Below, piece after piece: positions 13,965 through 21,958 of a DNA stretch of 30,688 nt. The stretch comes from JAHJCL01 sp964504075 (GTDB taxonomy: Bacteria; Patescibacteriota; Minisyncoccia; Minisyncoccales; DG-74-3): positions 1-30,688 of the forward strand of contig CAZDCT010000004.1 of NCBI GenBank assembly GCA_964504075.1. The letters are read 5' to 3'. Both the position numbers and the translations under genes were made by a program. Every line of letters begins with the position of its first letter. Position 1 is the first letter of the stretch. The notes below the pieces were generated by a model. The model was not told the DNA's origin. It saw nothing but the letters and a program-made list of their open reading frames with translations, and searched no databases.

Positions 13965-15208
13965 AACAGGGTTGATTGTTTGGTTATTTTTTTTTGTTCT
14001 CCTTTGGAAAAAATCTTTACTTTTCCATAAACCCCATCGTATCCTGGCTCAATAAAAACTTTCCCCTCTCTTACCCGAACTATTCCTTCAGCAATTTCTG
14101 GTAAAGAGATTCTTTCAATTTCTTCTTGAGAAACATCAAGAAGAATATTAAATTCATTTTTGAATTTGTCAATTAGGTTCTGATATTCTTTCTCTACTGT
14201 TTTTGTTCCAGAACCAACACCCAAAGCCTCACCAATTATTTCTTTTAAAGGGATTAAACTCTTAAAAGGAATTGCGTTCTTGAGCTTAAATCCTTCGGGC
14301 CTATCAGCCAATTCATTAATTCTATTCAAAACTCCAATAGTTAGAGGTCGGCCACAGCGAGGACAGATATTATTATATTTTTTTGATTCTTGGGGGGACA
14401 AAGAAATATCACAATTTCTATGGCCGTCATAATGATATTTTCCTTCTTGAGGAAAAAACTCAATCGTATAAAGAAATCTTTTAGGATCTTTATCTTTAAT
14501 AGCTTTTATAATAGCTGGGTAGTTTAATTCGGTATCAAAAACATTAGCTTCTCGACCTATTTTTTCTGGACTATGAGCATCGCTGTTTGAAATTAACGTA
14601 ACTTTATCTAGGGCGGATAAACGCCAATTCATGGCTGGGCTACTGCTTAAGCCGGTTTCTATGGCAAAAATATGTTTTGAATATTCTTCAAAACATTCTT
14701 CGATTGAATCAAACCCAGATTTAGAACCAAAAATAGAAAACCAGGGCGTCCAGATATGAGCTGGTACAACCAAGCATTCTGGACAAGCATTTAGAATAAT
14801 TTTAGCCAATTCTTTAGCATCTAAACCCAAAATAGGCCTTCCGTCGGATTTTAAATTTCCAATACAGCCAAGGTGAGCATTGATTTTTTCAACCGCCTCA
14901 AAAGAAGGAGCTAAAACCACAATATGAATTTTACGAACTCTGTTTTTCTTAGTATAAATACAACTAATTTCAGCTGTTAAAATAAATCTAATCTTGGCTA
15001 AAGAGTTTTTTAACTTAAAAAGTCCTGATTCTGCAGGTTCTAATTTTTCTTTTATCTCCTGAAACCATTGAGGATGAGTAAAATCCCCTGTCCCTAAAAC
15101 TGTTACTCCTTTAATCTGGGCCCACTTGGTCAGGTTTTCCAAATCTGTTCTTGGAGAGGTGGCTCTAGAATATTTGGAATGAACGTGTAGGTCAGCAATG
15201 ATTTTCAT
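13961..15208 (-). CDS. Endonuclease Q-like PHP-domain nuclease
   Basis: 415 residues. An N-terminal PHP domain begins IADLHVHSKYSRATS and has GTGDFTHP, LTAEISCIY, VPAHIWTPWFSIFG, and SNSDAHSPEKIG, giving the metal ligands. A CxxC element (NNICPRCGRPL, about residue 280) and a C-terminal helical/beta region (DRPEGFKLKNAIPF, GYDGVYGKV) complete the EndoQ layout. EndoQ, studied in Thermococcales and some Bacillus, nicks DNA 5' of deaminated bases. The last five residues are QSTLF, matching the bacterial sliding-clamp motif QxxLF in the place where archaeal EndoQ carries a PCNA motif. It overlaps the permease stop by four bases. Confidence 0.8.
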   Translation of the reverse strand: MKIIADLHVHSKYSRATSPRTDLENLTKWAQIKGVTVLGTGDFTHPQWFQEIKEKLEPAESGLFKLKNSLAKIRFILTAEISCIYTKKNRVRKIHIVVLAPSFEAVEKINAHLGCIGNLKSDGRPILGLDAKELAKIILNACPECLVVPAHIWTPWFSIFGSKSGFDSIEECFEEYSKHIFAIETGLSSSPAMNWRLSALDKVTLISNSDAHSPEKIGREANVFDTELNYPAIIKAIKDKDPKRFLYTIEFFPQEGKYHYDGHRNCDISLSPQESKKYNNICPRCGRPLTIGVLNRINELADRPEGFKLKNAIPFKSLIPLKEIIGEALGVGSGTKTVEKEYQNLIDKFKNEFNILLDVSQEEIERISLPEIAEGIVRVREGKVFIEPGYDGVYGKVKIFSKGEQKKITKQSTLF

Positions 15209-16356
15209 GTAAAGAAAAATTGGGAAATTGCTCCCAGAATAAATATTATAATTAGAGAATAAGCAATGAATGAAGGTATTTTTAAGCTATATTCTGGCTC
15301 TCTGTTTCCTAAAACTTTTGCTTTTTGGAAAATTAAAATAATTAAAATGCCATCAATTGCTCCGATAAAGGTGCCGGCTATTCCAATAACATCAATAAAT
15401 TGACGGAATCCTGATAAAAAAAGAATCAATGGTACGCCCCAAGACACAAAAAGGGCTGGAATCATATGAAATCCATAATCATAAATTAAAGTGTTCCTTA
15501 AATGAAGACTAAGTATTAAAAATGAATCAGCTATAGTAATTGCTCCAGCCAATACTCCTAAAAGAACAATTTTGGGATCCAAATATGACAGAAGGCCAGA
15601 AAACGTTTCAGGAGAAGTATTTTTTCCAGATACTCCCACAACAGAAAAAACAAATAACAAATAAGTAAAAATAGCGATTATAATTGAAAAAATGATTGCT
15701 TTTTTAAATTGCTTTTTATCTTCTTTTTTTTCTAAAACATCAGCCATTTCTGGGACAGCACTCCAACCAATCAGAGAAAATAAAATTACTCCGTAAGGTA
15801 AAAAAATATTATCCCAAACTAATTCATCTGCTAATAAGCTAAAATTATCCAAGTTAAGTTTTTCTAAGCTTAAAAAAAAGATTAAAAAAATAATCAGAAC
15901 AAAAATAATGTTAGTCAAAACTTCAGTTTTAGCCACGAACTTCACTTTTCTAACTATAAAAGGAAACAAAATAAAAGAAAATATTAAACTGAAGTGGAAA
16001 GAAGACAGTCCGTTAAAAGAAGAAAATAAAATATTCAAAAAATTTCCACCTAAAATAATATAAGCCAAGAGAGCTAATGTTATTCCTAAAACAACAGAAA
16101 AAGCAGCCAAAATTTTAGCCCAATCTCCTAAATATTTTTGGGCATAACCTGGTAATCTGTGTTTTTCTTTGGTTCGTAAAATGATTTCTCCTAAAAACAA
16201 ATGGATTAGGAGAGAAGCCACTCCTAAGATTAAAAAATAAAATAAGGCGGGAAACATCCCGCTTCTTGAAACAACATAAGGAATTCCAAAAATTCCAGCC
16301 CCAATCATTGTTCCTAAAAGTAGGGCTACAGATAAGAAAAAACTGTTATTTTTCAT
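15205..16356 (-). CDS. Amino-acid permease (aromatic amino-acid/APC-type)
   Basis: 383 residues with about 11 hydrophobic segments. The first segment carries LLLGTMIGAGIFGIPYVVSRSG, the glycine-rich helix-1 motif of the APC superfamily, close to the Trp/Tyr permease group. Segment 6 has GVILFSLIGWSAVPEMADVL. It is an inner-membrane amino-acid importer or exchanger; which amino acid is not readable. The stop overlaps the EndoQ ATG by four bases (ATGA), so the two are co-translated though no functional link is obvious. Confidence 0.75.
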   Translation of the reverse strand: MKNNSFFLSVALLLGTMIGAGIFGIPYVVSRSGMFPALFYFLILGVASLLIHLFLGEIILRTKEKHRLPGYAQKYLGDWAKILAAFSVVLGITLALLAYIILGGNFLNILFSSFNGLSSFHFSLIFSFILFPFIVRKVKFVAKTEVLTNIIFVLIIFLIFFLSLEKLNLDNFSLLADELVWDNIFLPYGVILFSLIGWSAVPEMADVLEKKEDKKQFKKAIIFSIIIAIFTYLLFVFSVVGVSGKNTSPETFSGLLSYLDPKIVLLGVLAGAITIADSFLILSLHLRNTLIYDYGFHMIPALFVSWGVPLILFLSGFRQFIDVIGIAGTFIGAIDGILIILIFQKAKVLGNREPEYSLKIPSFIAYSLIIIFILGAISQFFFT

Positions 16357-16399
16357 TTAACTAAAAACTAAGCACTTATTAAAAAATCAGGTACCTAAC

Positions 16400-16672
16400 T
16401 TAAAGTTTGTAAACCTTATAACCGTCTCTAACCTTTTCTTTGACTTTTAGGCCAATTGAATCGCCCGACTTAGCGGTTTTCACTGATTCATGTTCAACCT
16501 GCATTGATTTTACCGGCTGAGTAAAATCAATTTCACCTCCAACAATTCGAATACTGTCACCTGTTTTTATGGTACTTGATAATTCAACAACTGCTACTCC
16601 AATATTTCCAAAATAATGAGTAACTTTTCCTATTAATTTTCCCTGTTCTGGGACAGAGTCTTTTTGTGGCAT
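16400..16672 (-). CDS. Translation-elongation-factor-like protein (EF-Tu domain 2 fold)
   Basis: 90 residues forming only a beta-barrel: GKLIGKVTHYFGNIGVAVVEL, then IKTGDSIRIVG, then KSMQVEHESVKTAKSGDSIGLKV. This is the pattern of domain 2 of translational GTPases as a stand-alone protein, known from archaea and Patescibacteria. There is no GTPase domain. Function is unknown. Its 5' flank (16673-16722) is nearly the same as that of lemA, including a 27-base identity. Confidence 0.75.
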   Translation of the reverse strand: MPQKDSVPEQGKLIGKVTHYFGNIGVAVVELSSTIKTGDSIRIVGGEIDFTQPVKSMQVEHESVKTAKSGDSIGLKVKEKVRDGYKVYKL

Positions 16673-16695
16673 ATTAAAAAATTTAAAAATTCTTA

Positions 16696-16722
16696 CGACC
16701 TTTTAATTATTCTCCCTTAATA
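16696..16722 (-). repeat. 27-bp repeat, copy 1 (leader of the EF-like gene)
   Basis: Identical over 27 bases to 21959-21985. On the minus strand it begins TATTAAGGGAGAATAATT and ends AAAAGGTCG. It is 23 bases upstream of the EF-like ATG, and the AT-rich spacer is also similar to that before lemA. Confidence 0.85.
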
Positions 16723-16771
16723 TATTTTACCTTTTTCTATTTCAAAAACAAGCTTTAAAATTAGTCTATTA

Positions 16772-16940
16772 AAACTAAAACCTGTTAGAGCTATTTGTCT
16801 AACAGGGTTTAGGTGAGAGGGAACGACCCTTTATAACATTAGTCTCTTCCATGGTCTAGTTGGACACACCAGGCAGCTGCTTTAGACCTCCTTCACAAAG
16901 AATCGTTTGTCCGTAGAGAACCTGTCTCATACCCTCTCAC
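16772..16940 (-). ncRNA. Unidentified structured RNA with promoter and terminator
   Basis: The minus strand from 16940 begins GTGAGAGGG and closes on itself with CCCTCTCAC (16821-16813), a perfect nine-pair stem around about 110 nt. Inside, ACAAA/UUUGU forms a small hairpin, GGUCUA/UAGACC an apical one, and UCUCU/AGAGA may form a middle helix, giving a rod with a large internal bubble. A perfect intrinsic terminator follows: CCTGTTAGA/TCTAACAGG (16806-16798 with 16789-16781), loop eight, then TTTTAGTTTT. No ORF is seen. It lacks SRP-RNA, RNase P and tmRNA signatures. A 6S-like role is possible from the rod-and-bubble shape but unproven. Confidence 0.7.
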
Positions 16941-16945
16941 TTCTA

Positions 16946-16973
16946 AATATAAAGTTCTCAAAAATTCTGTCAA
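16946..16973 (-). promoter_or_regulatory. Promoter of the unidentified RNA
   Basis: TTGACA (16973-16968), 16 bases, TATATT (16951-16946). The predicted start, about 6-7 bases on, coincides with the first base of the closing stem at 16940. It overlaps the end of the Trm9-like gene. Confidence 0.75.
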
Positions 16974-17671
16974 GAGTTTTTGGCTATTAAATAAATATCA
17001 GAGTGGCCATTAAATTTAGAGCTCCAAATTTCTTGTGTTTTGAAATTGCTTTCTTCTGCTAAGCTTTTTAATTCTCTTTTGGTAAAAAAATGAAAATAAC
17101 GAGATGTTTTTTCTCCCAATTTCCACCATGGAATAAAAGCGTCGCCAAAATCTAATTGTGATCTCCCAATAATTTTTAGAAAACCATATTTTATTGTTCT
17201 CAGTAAATTTATTTTATACTTTGAACCCCAGACATTCCAAACAGTTAAAATTAAAGTACCTCTCGGCCTTAAAACTCTTCTAACTTCTTTAAGAGCCTGA
17301 AGCCGAAGCTTTTTTGAGGGAATATGGTGCAAAGTCCTAACAACAAAAACTTTATCAAAAAAGTTATCTGGAAATGGTAAACTTAAGATATCCCCCACTT
17401 TGAATTTACTTTTTGGATATTCTTTCTTTGCGATCTCAATCAATTTCTCAGATGCGTCAAGTCCAAAGTAATCTATTTTCTGTTTTTTAAACACCTTTAA
17501 CAATCTGCCATTACCACACCCCAGATCTAAAACCTTGTCTCCATCTAAAACATATTTAGATAAGGTTTCAACATCCCAAGTAAACTGACGGGTTCTTGAA
17601 AAGTCCCCAGCAAGCAGGTTATAATCCTTAATAGTTTTTTCAAGTAAAAATTGAGCGTATTTTTCTTTCAT
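16970..17671 (-). CDS. Trm9/ALKBH8-like tRNA wobble-uridine methyltransferase
   Basis: 233 residues, class I SAM-dependent methyltransferase. Motif I is VLDLGCGNG (47-55), and a LxxHH-type segment RTLHHIPSKKLRLQALKEV follows, with RVLRPRGTLILTVWN. Two hallmarks of the Trm9 family are present: GDAFIPW (176-182), like the family's DVxVPW, and RYFHFF with TKREL (191-201), like RYYHxYxxGEL. Trm9 methylates the carboxymethyl group on U34 made by Elp3/Elongator. Here the gene is exactly back to back with elp3, the two ATGs forming CATATG. That context strongly supports the assignment; a generic methyltransferase is the alternative. Confidence 0.7.
   Translation of the reverse strand: MKEKYAQFLLEKTIKDYNLLAGDFSRTRQFTWDVETLSKYVLDGDKVLDLGCGNGRLLKVFKKQKIDYFGLDASEKLIEIAKKEYPKSKFKVGDILSLPFPDNFFDKVFVVRTLHHIPSKKLRLQALKEVRRVLRPRGTLILTVWNVWGSKYKINLLRTIKYGFLKIIGRSQLDFGDAFIPWWKLGEKTSRYFHFFTKRELKSLAEESNFKTQEIWSSKFNGHSDIYLIAKNS
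17596..17625 (+). promoter_or_regulatory. elp3 promoter inside the methyltransferase gene
   Basis: TTGAAA (17596-17601), 18 bases, perfect TATAAT (17620-17625), within the first codons of the divergent Trm9-like gene. Start near 17632, giving a leader of about 40 bases. Confidence 0.5.
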
Positions 17672-19249
17672 ATGGAAAAAAATAAATTAATAATTCAAGA
17701 ATTAATAAAAACTAGAGTAAAAACTCAAGCTGGTTTGGAGTCCTTAAAAAGAAAAATGGCTAAAAAATACAAAACTCCCTGCCAAACCAATATTGTTCTA
17801 TTAAAAACTTATCATGAATTACTTCAAAACAAAAGAATCGATAAGTCAAAAATCTTAGAAGTTTTACTCAGAACCAAACCAATTCGTTCTCTTTCTGGAA
17901 TTGTTAATGTTTCAGTCTTGACCAAACCCTATCCCTGTCCTGGCAAATGTATTTATTGTCCTTCCCAAGAAAATGTTCCTAAAAGCTATCTTAACAACGA
18001 ACCAGCTGTGATGAGAGCAATATTAAATAAGTATGATCCTTTCGAGCAAGTCAAAACGCGCGTTCAAGCTCTAAAAAATAGCGGGCATCCAATTGATAAA
18101 ATTGAATTAAGAATAATTGGAGGAACCTGGAGTTTTTATCCCAAGCAATATCAAACCTATTTTATTAAGCGCTGTTTTGATGCTTGCAACTCAAAAAATA
18201 GCAAAAGCCTAAGACAGGCTCAAAAAAACAATGAAAGAGCTAAACGTCGGATCGTGGGGCTTTCTATCGAAACAAGACCTGACTTTATTACCGAAAAAGA
18301 AGTAAAAAGAATGAGAACCCTAGGAATAACAAGGGTAGAGCTTGGGGTCCAAAACACTTATAATCATGTTTTAAAATTAAACAAAAGAGGTCATTTAATA
18401 GAATCTACAATAAAAGCCACACGCCTACTAAAAGATGCTGGATTTAAAATTGGCTATCAAATGATGCCTAATTTGCCTGGTTCTACTCTGAAAAAGGATC
18501 AAACAATGTTTGAACAATTGTTTTCCAATTCTGACTTTCAGCCAGACCTTTTAAAGATATATCCAACGGCCCTGCTGAAAGAAGCTCCATTGTATAATTG
18601 GTGGAAAAAGAAAAAATACAAACCCTATACTAAAAAACAATTAATAGGTCTTATTAAAGCAATCAAAAAACAAATTCCTTATTATGTTAGAATCCAAAGA
18701 ATAATTAGAGACATACCCGCTCAAAGCATTGTTGCTGGTCCAGCCAAGATTTCTAACTTAAGACAGGTTGTAAATAAAGAAATAGAAAAAGAGGGTTGGA
18801 AATGCCATTGTATAAGATGTAGAGAAATAAGAAAAGATTACAGACCAAAAGAAAAATTAAAACTATTTAGAAAAAATTATAATGCTTCTCAAGGAAAAGA
18901 AATATTTTTAAGTTTTGAGAATGGAAAGCAAACAAGACTTTATAGCTTATTAAGATTAAGGATACCGTCACAAGTATCCAGTCAAGAAAAGCACTTTATT
19001 CCAGATCTCCAGGGCGCAGCCATAATTAGAGAAATTCATACCTATGGTCAACAATTGCCCTTGAAACATAAAGGGATTTCAGCCCAACATAAAGGTTTGG
19101 GTAGAAAATTAATGCGAAAAGCAGAGAAAATAGTAAAACAAGAATTTAAATTAAAAAAAATAGCTGTTATTTCAGCCATTGGAGTAAGGTCGTATTTTAG
19201 AAAACTTGATTATCGACTCGAAGAAACATACATGCTAAAAACTCTGTAA
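17672..19249 (+). CDS. elp3: Elp3 radical-SAM/GNAT tRNA uridine-34 modification enzyme
   Basis: 525 residues. The radical-SAM cluster binds through CPGKCIYC (Cys 89, 93, 96), followed by IRIIGGTWSFYP-like text (RIIGGTW), GLSIETRPDF, TRVELGVQNT and GYQMMPNLPGST. A second Cys pair is in WKCHCIRCREI. The C-terminal 100 residues form a GNAT acetyltransferase domain (AQHKGLGRKLMRKAEKI). Elp3 makes 5-carboxymethyl-type uridine at tRNA position 34 using acetyl-CoA and SAM. ATG 17672 is used; seven upstream codons would run into the divergent start. It is convergent with the NIF3-like gene, five bases apart. Confidence 0.93.
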   Translation: MEKNKLIIQELIKTRVKTQAGLESLKRKMAKKYKTPCQTNIVLLKTYHELLQNKRIDKSKILEVLLRTKPIRSLSGIVNVSVLTKPYPCPGKCIYCPSQENVPKSYLNNEPAVMRAILNKYDPFEQVKTRVQALKNSGHPIDKIELRIIGGTWSFYPKQYQTYFIKRCFDACNSKNSKSLRQAQKNNERAKRRIVGLSIETRPDFITEKEVKRMRTLGITRVELGVQNTYNHVLKLNKRGHLIESTIKATRLLKDAGFKIGYQMMPNLPGSTLKKDQTMFEQLFSNSDFQPDLLKIYPTALLKEAPLYNWWKKKKYKPYTKKQLIGLIKAIKKQIPYYVRIQRIIRDIPAQSIVAGPAKISNLRQVVNKEIEKEGWKCHCIRCREIRKDYRPKEKLKLFRKNYNASQGKEIFLSFENGKQTRLYSLLRLRIPSQVSSQEKHFIPDLQGAAIIREIHTYGQQLPLKHKGISAQHKGLGRKLMRKAEKIVKQEFKLKKIAVISAIGVRSYFRKLDYRLEETYMLKTL

Positions 19250-19254
19250 AAGAA

Positions 19255-20256
19255 TTATTTCTTTATACGAGAAACTCTGATCAAACCTGAACAAGAGATA
19301 ATCTCTACTCCTCTTTTTTCCAATTCATCTAAAAACAAATTGATTCCCAGAGAGTCCGAAGACATATGGCCAGCAATCATAACATTAATGTGGGCTGCTT
19401 CTGCTTCTTTTTTATGTTCTTCTGACATATGCATTCCAACAATAGTGCCAACACCAGCTGTGGCCATTTTTTCATAAAGCTTAGATGAACCTTCTGTTCC
19501 CCCGGTTACCTCAGTCACCGCAATTTTACCGCATCTATTTTCTTTGCTGCCAACAAAAACCTTAGGACCAGCCCCAAACTTCCCAGCTTGTTTATATTCT
19601 GGTATTTCCTTTAAAAGATTGGTTAAATCTTCAATTCTAATCAAGCTGTTTTCTTTTTCAATTTTATCCTTTAAAAACTTAGCTGATAAATTATCAAGAG
19701 GAGTATGAAGACAAATTAAATTAAATCCTAAAATTTTAGCTGCATCAACTGTTCTTTGATGATTAATCGCATTTACTCCTCGAGCTACCTCAGATATCCT
19801 TTCTTTCGTCAAACCCTCAGCAATATTTATTGGAACTCCGTATTGATTTAAAACATCGCATTGAAGCTCCATCACATCTGCCAAATTAGCCAGGCCTTTA
19901 CCTAAAGGATGATGAGAAATTATTAAATCAATTGGCGAAGCTTTAGCTGAGGCGAGAGAAGAAGTGGAGCTTTCTTTTAACCCTCCAATTTCCTTGGCCA
20001 ATAAAACCTCAGCTGGTCCAATGTCAATACCAATTAAAATTTTTTTAATTTCTTTGTCCTCAGAAATATTTAAAATTATGGAGTCTGAATAAGGGTTTAC
20101 CAATCTGTCTCTATCAAACTCTTGTTTCTCTTTATCGGAAAGTCTCTCAAACTTGTCTTTTCTTCTTTTTAAAAGCTCTTCTATCTTTTTTCTTCCTCGA
20201 AAATCAGCATTAATCCCCATTTCAATTCCTAAGTTGTAGATTTCTTTAACTTTCAT
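19255..20256 (-). CDS. NIF3-like (DUF34) metal-binding protein
   Basis: 333 residues. It has the family's metal site ISHHPLGKG and the later segments ICLHTPLDN, AVTEVTGGTEGSSKLYEKM and INVMIAGHMSSDSLGIN. NIF3 proteins are widely conserved dinuclear-metal proteins with uncertain activity. Between IGGLKE and IDLIISHHP lies a Ser/Ala-rich insert (about residues 94-108, SSTSSLASAKASP) that looks like low-complexity DNA gained in a surface loop. The start codon overlaps the 3' end of the upstream 52-codon gene by eleven bases. Confidence 0.82.
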   Translation of the reverse strand: MKVKEIYNLGIEMGINADFRGRKKIEELLKRRKDKFERLSDKEKQEFDRDRLVNPYSDSIILNISEDKEIKKILIGIDIGPAEVLLAKEIGGLKESSTSSLASAKASPIDLIISHHPLGKGLANLADVMELQCDVLNQYGVPINIAEGLTKERISEVARGVNAINHQRTVDAAKILGFNLICLHTPLDNLSAKFLKDKIEKENSLIRIEDLTNLLKEIPEYKQAGKFGAGPKVFVGSKENRCGKIAVTEVTGGTEGSSKLYEKMATAGVGTIVGMHMSEEHKKEAEAAHINVMIAGHMSSDSLGINLFLDELEKRGVEIISCSGLIRVSRIKK

Positions 20257-20404
20257 TTGTTTGAGATTTAATCCTAAAAAACTTTTGATAAAGTTTAGAA
20301 ATTTGTTCTTGTTGCTCCTTCAAACCTAAAGTCTCTCGACGAATCCGAGCTTTTTCCAAACGTATATGCTTGCGCAAGCTTTTTGAGAGCCGCTTTCTTT
20401 TCAT
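20246..20404 (-). CDS. Small basic protein, 52 residues
   Basis: ATG at 20404 opens MKRKRLSKSLRKHIRLEKAR, followed by IRRETLGLKEQQEQISKLYQKFF. The N-terminal half is very basic and the rest reads as a single amphipathic helix, possibly coiled. It fills the space between htpX and the NIF3-like gene and overlaps the latter by 11 bases, as real operon genes here do. A TTGAGG-17-TAGAAT promoter-like pair lies at the end of htpX. I do not recognise a named family; an RNA- or ribosome-binding role would fit the charge. An alternative 48-codon frame (ATG at about 20444) overlaps it and looks less coherent. Confidence 0.5.
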   Translation of the reverse strand: MKRKRLSKSLRKHIRLEKARIRRETLGLKEQQEQISKLYQKFFRIKSQTNES

Positions 20405-20468
20405 AAAAATTGGAGTTTCCGATTTTTAGAATCTTATTTCTCATTTATAATATATTTCGCATTCTACA

Positions 20469-21371
20469 CTATATTTCCATCCCCCTCAAGGCCTTTATTC
20501 TTTCTTCGGTTGGAGGGTGAGTCATAAATAATTTTGTAAACCAGGACTGGGACTGTTTTCCTTTAAAAGGGTTAGAAATATATAAATGGGATGTAGATGT
20601 ATCAGCCACCCTTAAAGCAGAGGGGTCGTTTGAGATTTTTTCCAAAGCACTGGCCAAACTTTCTGGATAACGAGTTAAAAGAGCTCCCGTGGCATCAGCT
20701 AAAAATTCTCTTTTTCGAGAAATAGCTAACCTGATTAAGGTGGCTACAATTGGAGCTAAAATAGCAGCAATTATACCGAAAAGAAAAAGTATTGATGTTC
20801 CAGAGTTCCTAGAATCTCTTTTTCTGCCTCCTCCCCAATAACTTATTCTCAAAAAATAATTTGATACTAAAGCAACAATTCCAGCCAAAATTACTATTAC
20901 ACTGCCCAGAAGCATATCTTTATTCCCAATATGGGCTAATTCATGAGCTATTACTCCCTCTAATTCGTTTCTGTCTAATTTTTCTAAAAGCCCTTTTGTA
21001 ACAGCAATTACAGCATGTTGGGAATCACGACCAGTAGCAAAAGCATTGGGCTGAGCTTCATTAAGAATATAAATTTTGGGCAAAGGAAGACCAGCTGTAA
21101 TGCAAAGATTTTCAACAATCCTATAAAGTTCTGGGTTATCTCTTTTCTCTATTGGCCTAGCTTTAGTCATCAAAAGAACAATTTTATCTGAAAACCAATA
21201 ACTAGAAAAGCTCATTAAGATACTAAAAAATACTGCTATCCATAAAATAATTTGGCTTTCCATTAAATAACTAAAAAGCCAACCTAAAACTATAATAAAA
21301 ATCAAAAAGAAAACAATCAAAATCCAAGTTTTGCGGATATTAGAATCTGCTTGAGTATATAGAGTAGGCAT
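20469..21371 (-). CDS. htpX: Membrane zinc metalloprotease HtpX (M48)
   Basis: 300 residues. Two N-terminal membrane segments (about 14-35 and 40-60) are followed by the zinc motif HELAH (143-147), two more hydrophobic segments (about 155-172 and 190-215) and the third ligand region REFLADATGALLTRYPESLA. HtpX degrades damaged membrane proteins at the cytoplasmic face. It starts seven bases after lemA; the lemA-htpX pair is common in bacteria. Confidence 0.95.
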   Translation of the reverse strand: MPTLYTQADSNIRKTWILIVFFLIFIIVLGWLFSYLMESQIILWIAVFFSILMSFSSYWFSDKIVLLMTKARPIEKRDNPELYRIVENLCITAGLPLPKIYILNEAQPNAFATGRDSQHAVIAVTKGLLEKLDRNELEGVIAHELAHIGNKDMLLGSVIVILAGIVALVSNYFLRISYWGGGRKRDSRNSGTSILFLFGIIAAILAPIVATLIRLAISRKREFLADATGALLTRYPESLASALEKISNDPSALRVADTSTSHLYISNPFKGKQSQSWFTKLFMTHPPTEERIKALRGMEI

Positions 21372-21378
21372 TTAGAAA

Positions 21379-21933
21379 TTAGAAGTTTACTTGTGGTACT
21401 TCTCTCTCAGCAGCTTCTGTTAGTTCAAACAACTCCATTTGTTTAAAATTGAAAAGTTTAGCAATCATGCTGTTTGGAAAGCTTTCAATTTTAATATTCA
21501 GATCTCTAACATTGCTGTTATAAAATCTACGAGATGCCTGAACTTTGTCCTCTGTATCTCTTAATTCCCTTTGAAGTTCTACAAAATTAGCTGATGCTTT
21601 TAATTCTGGATAACTCTCGCTCACAGCAAAAAGGGTTTTAAGTGTGCCAGAGAGCATATTTTCAGCTGCTCCTTTTTCTTTTAATCCCTTGGCACCCATA
21701 GCAATGCTTCTGGCCTCAGTTACTTTTTCAAAAACTCCTTTTTCATGACTAGCATAACCTTTAACCGTTTCAACCAAGTTCGGGATTAAATTGTATCTGC
21801 GCTTTAACTGAACATCAATATCTGACCAGGCTTCTTTGGTCCTATTGCGAAGTTTTATTAGAGCGTTAAAAATACCAATAACCCAAAGAATTAAAACAGC
21901 AACAACAATTAAAATAATATTCATTGTTTCCAT
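21379..21933 (-). CDS. lemA: LemA family protein
   Basis: 184 residues from ATG 21933. One N-terminal membrane segment (IILIVVAVLILWVIGIF) is followed by the helical LemA core NRTKEAWSDIDVQLKRRYNLIPNLVETVKGY, RDTEDKVQASRRFYN and SNVRDLNIKIESFP. It is membrane-anchored; exact function is unknown. ATG at 21924 is the alternative start. Its leader holds copy 2 of the 27-bp repeat, which also overlaps the rtcB stop. Confidence 0.93.
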   Translation of the reverse strand: METMNIILIVVAVLILWVIGIFNALIKLRNRTKEAWSDIDVQLKRRYNLIPNLVETVKGYASHEKGVFEKVTEARSIAMGAKGLKEKGAAENMLSGTLKTLFAVSESYPELKASANFVELQRELRDTEDKVQASRRFYNSNVRDLNIKIESFPNSMIAKLFNFKQMELFELTEAAEREVPQVNF

Positions 21934-21958
21934 ATAAAATAAATTTAAAAACACATTG

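Noticed and set aside
16772..16940. SRP RNA or tmRNA identity for the orphan RNA
   Set aside because: No GGAA-capped SRP domain with the AGCAGCC side loop, no tRNA-like ends; tmRNA is already present at 6514-6851.
19934..19976. Palindromic or heptamer element in the NIF3-like insert
   Set aside because: The Ser/Ala-rich insert has only partial self-complementarity (AAGCT/AGCTT ends) and no 7-nt period.
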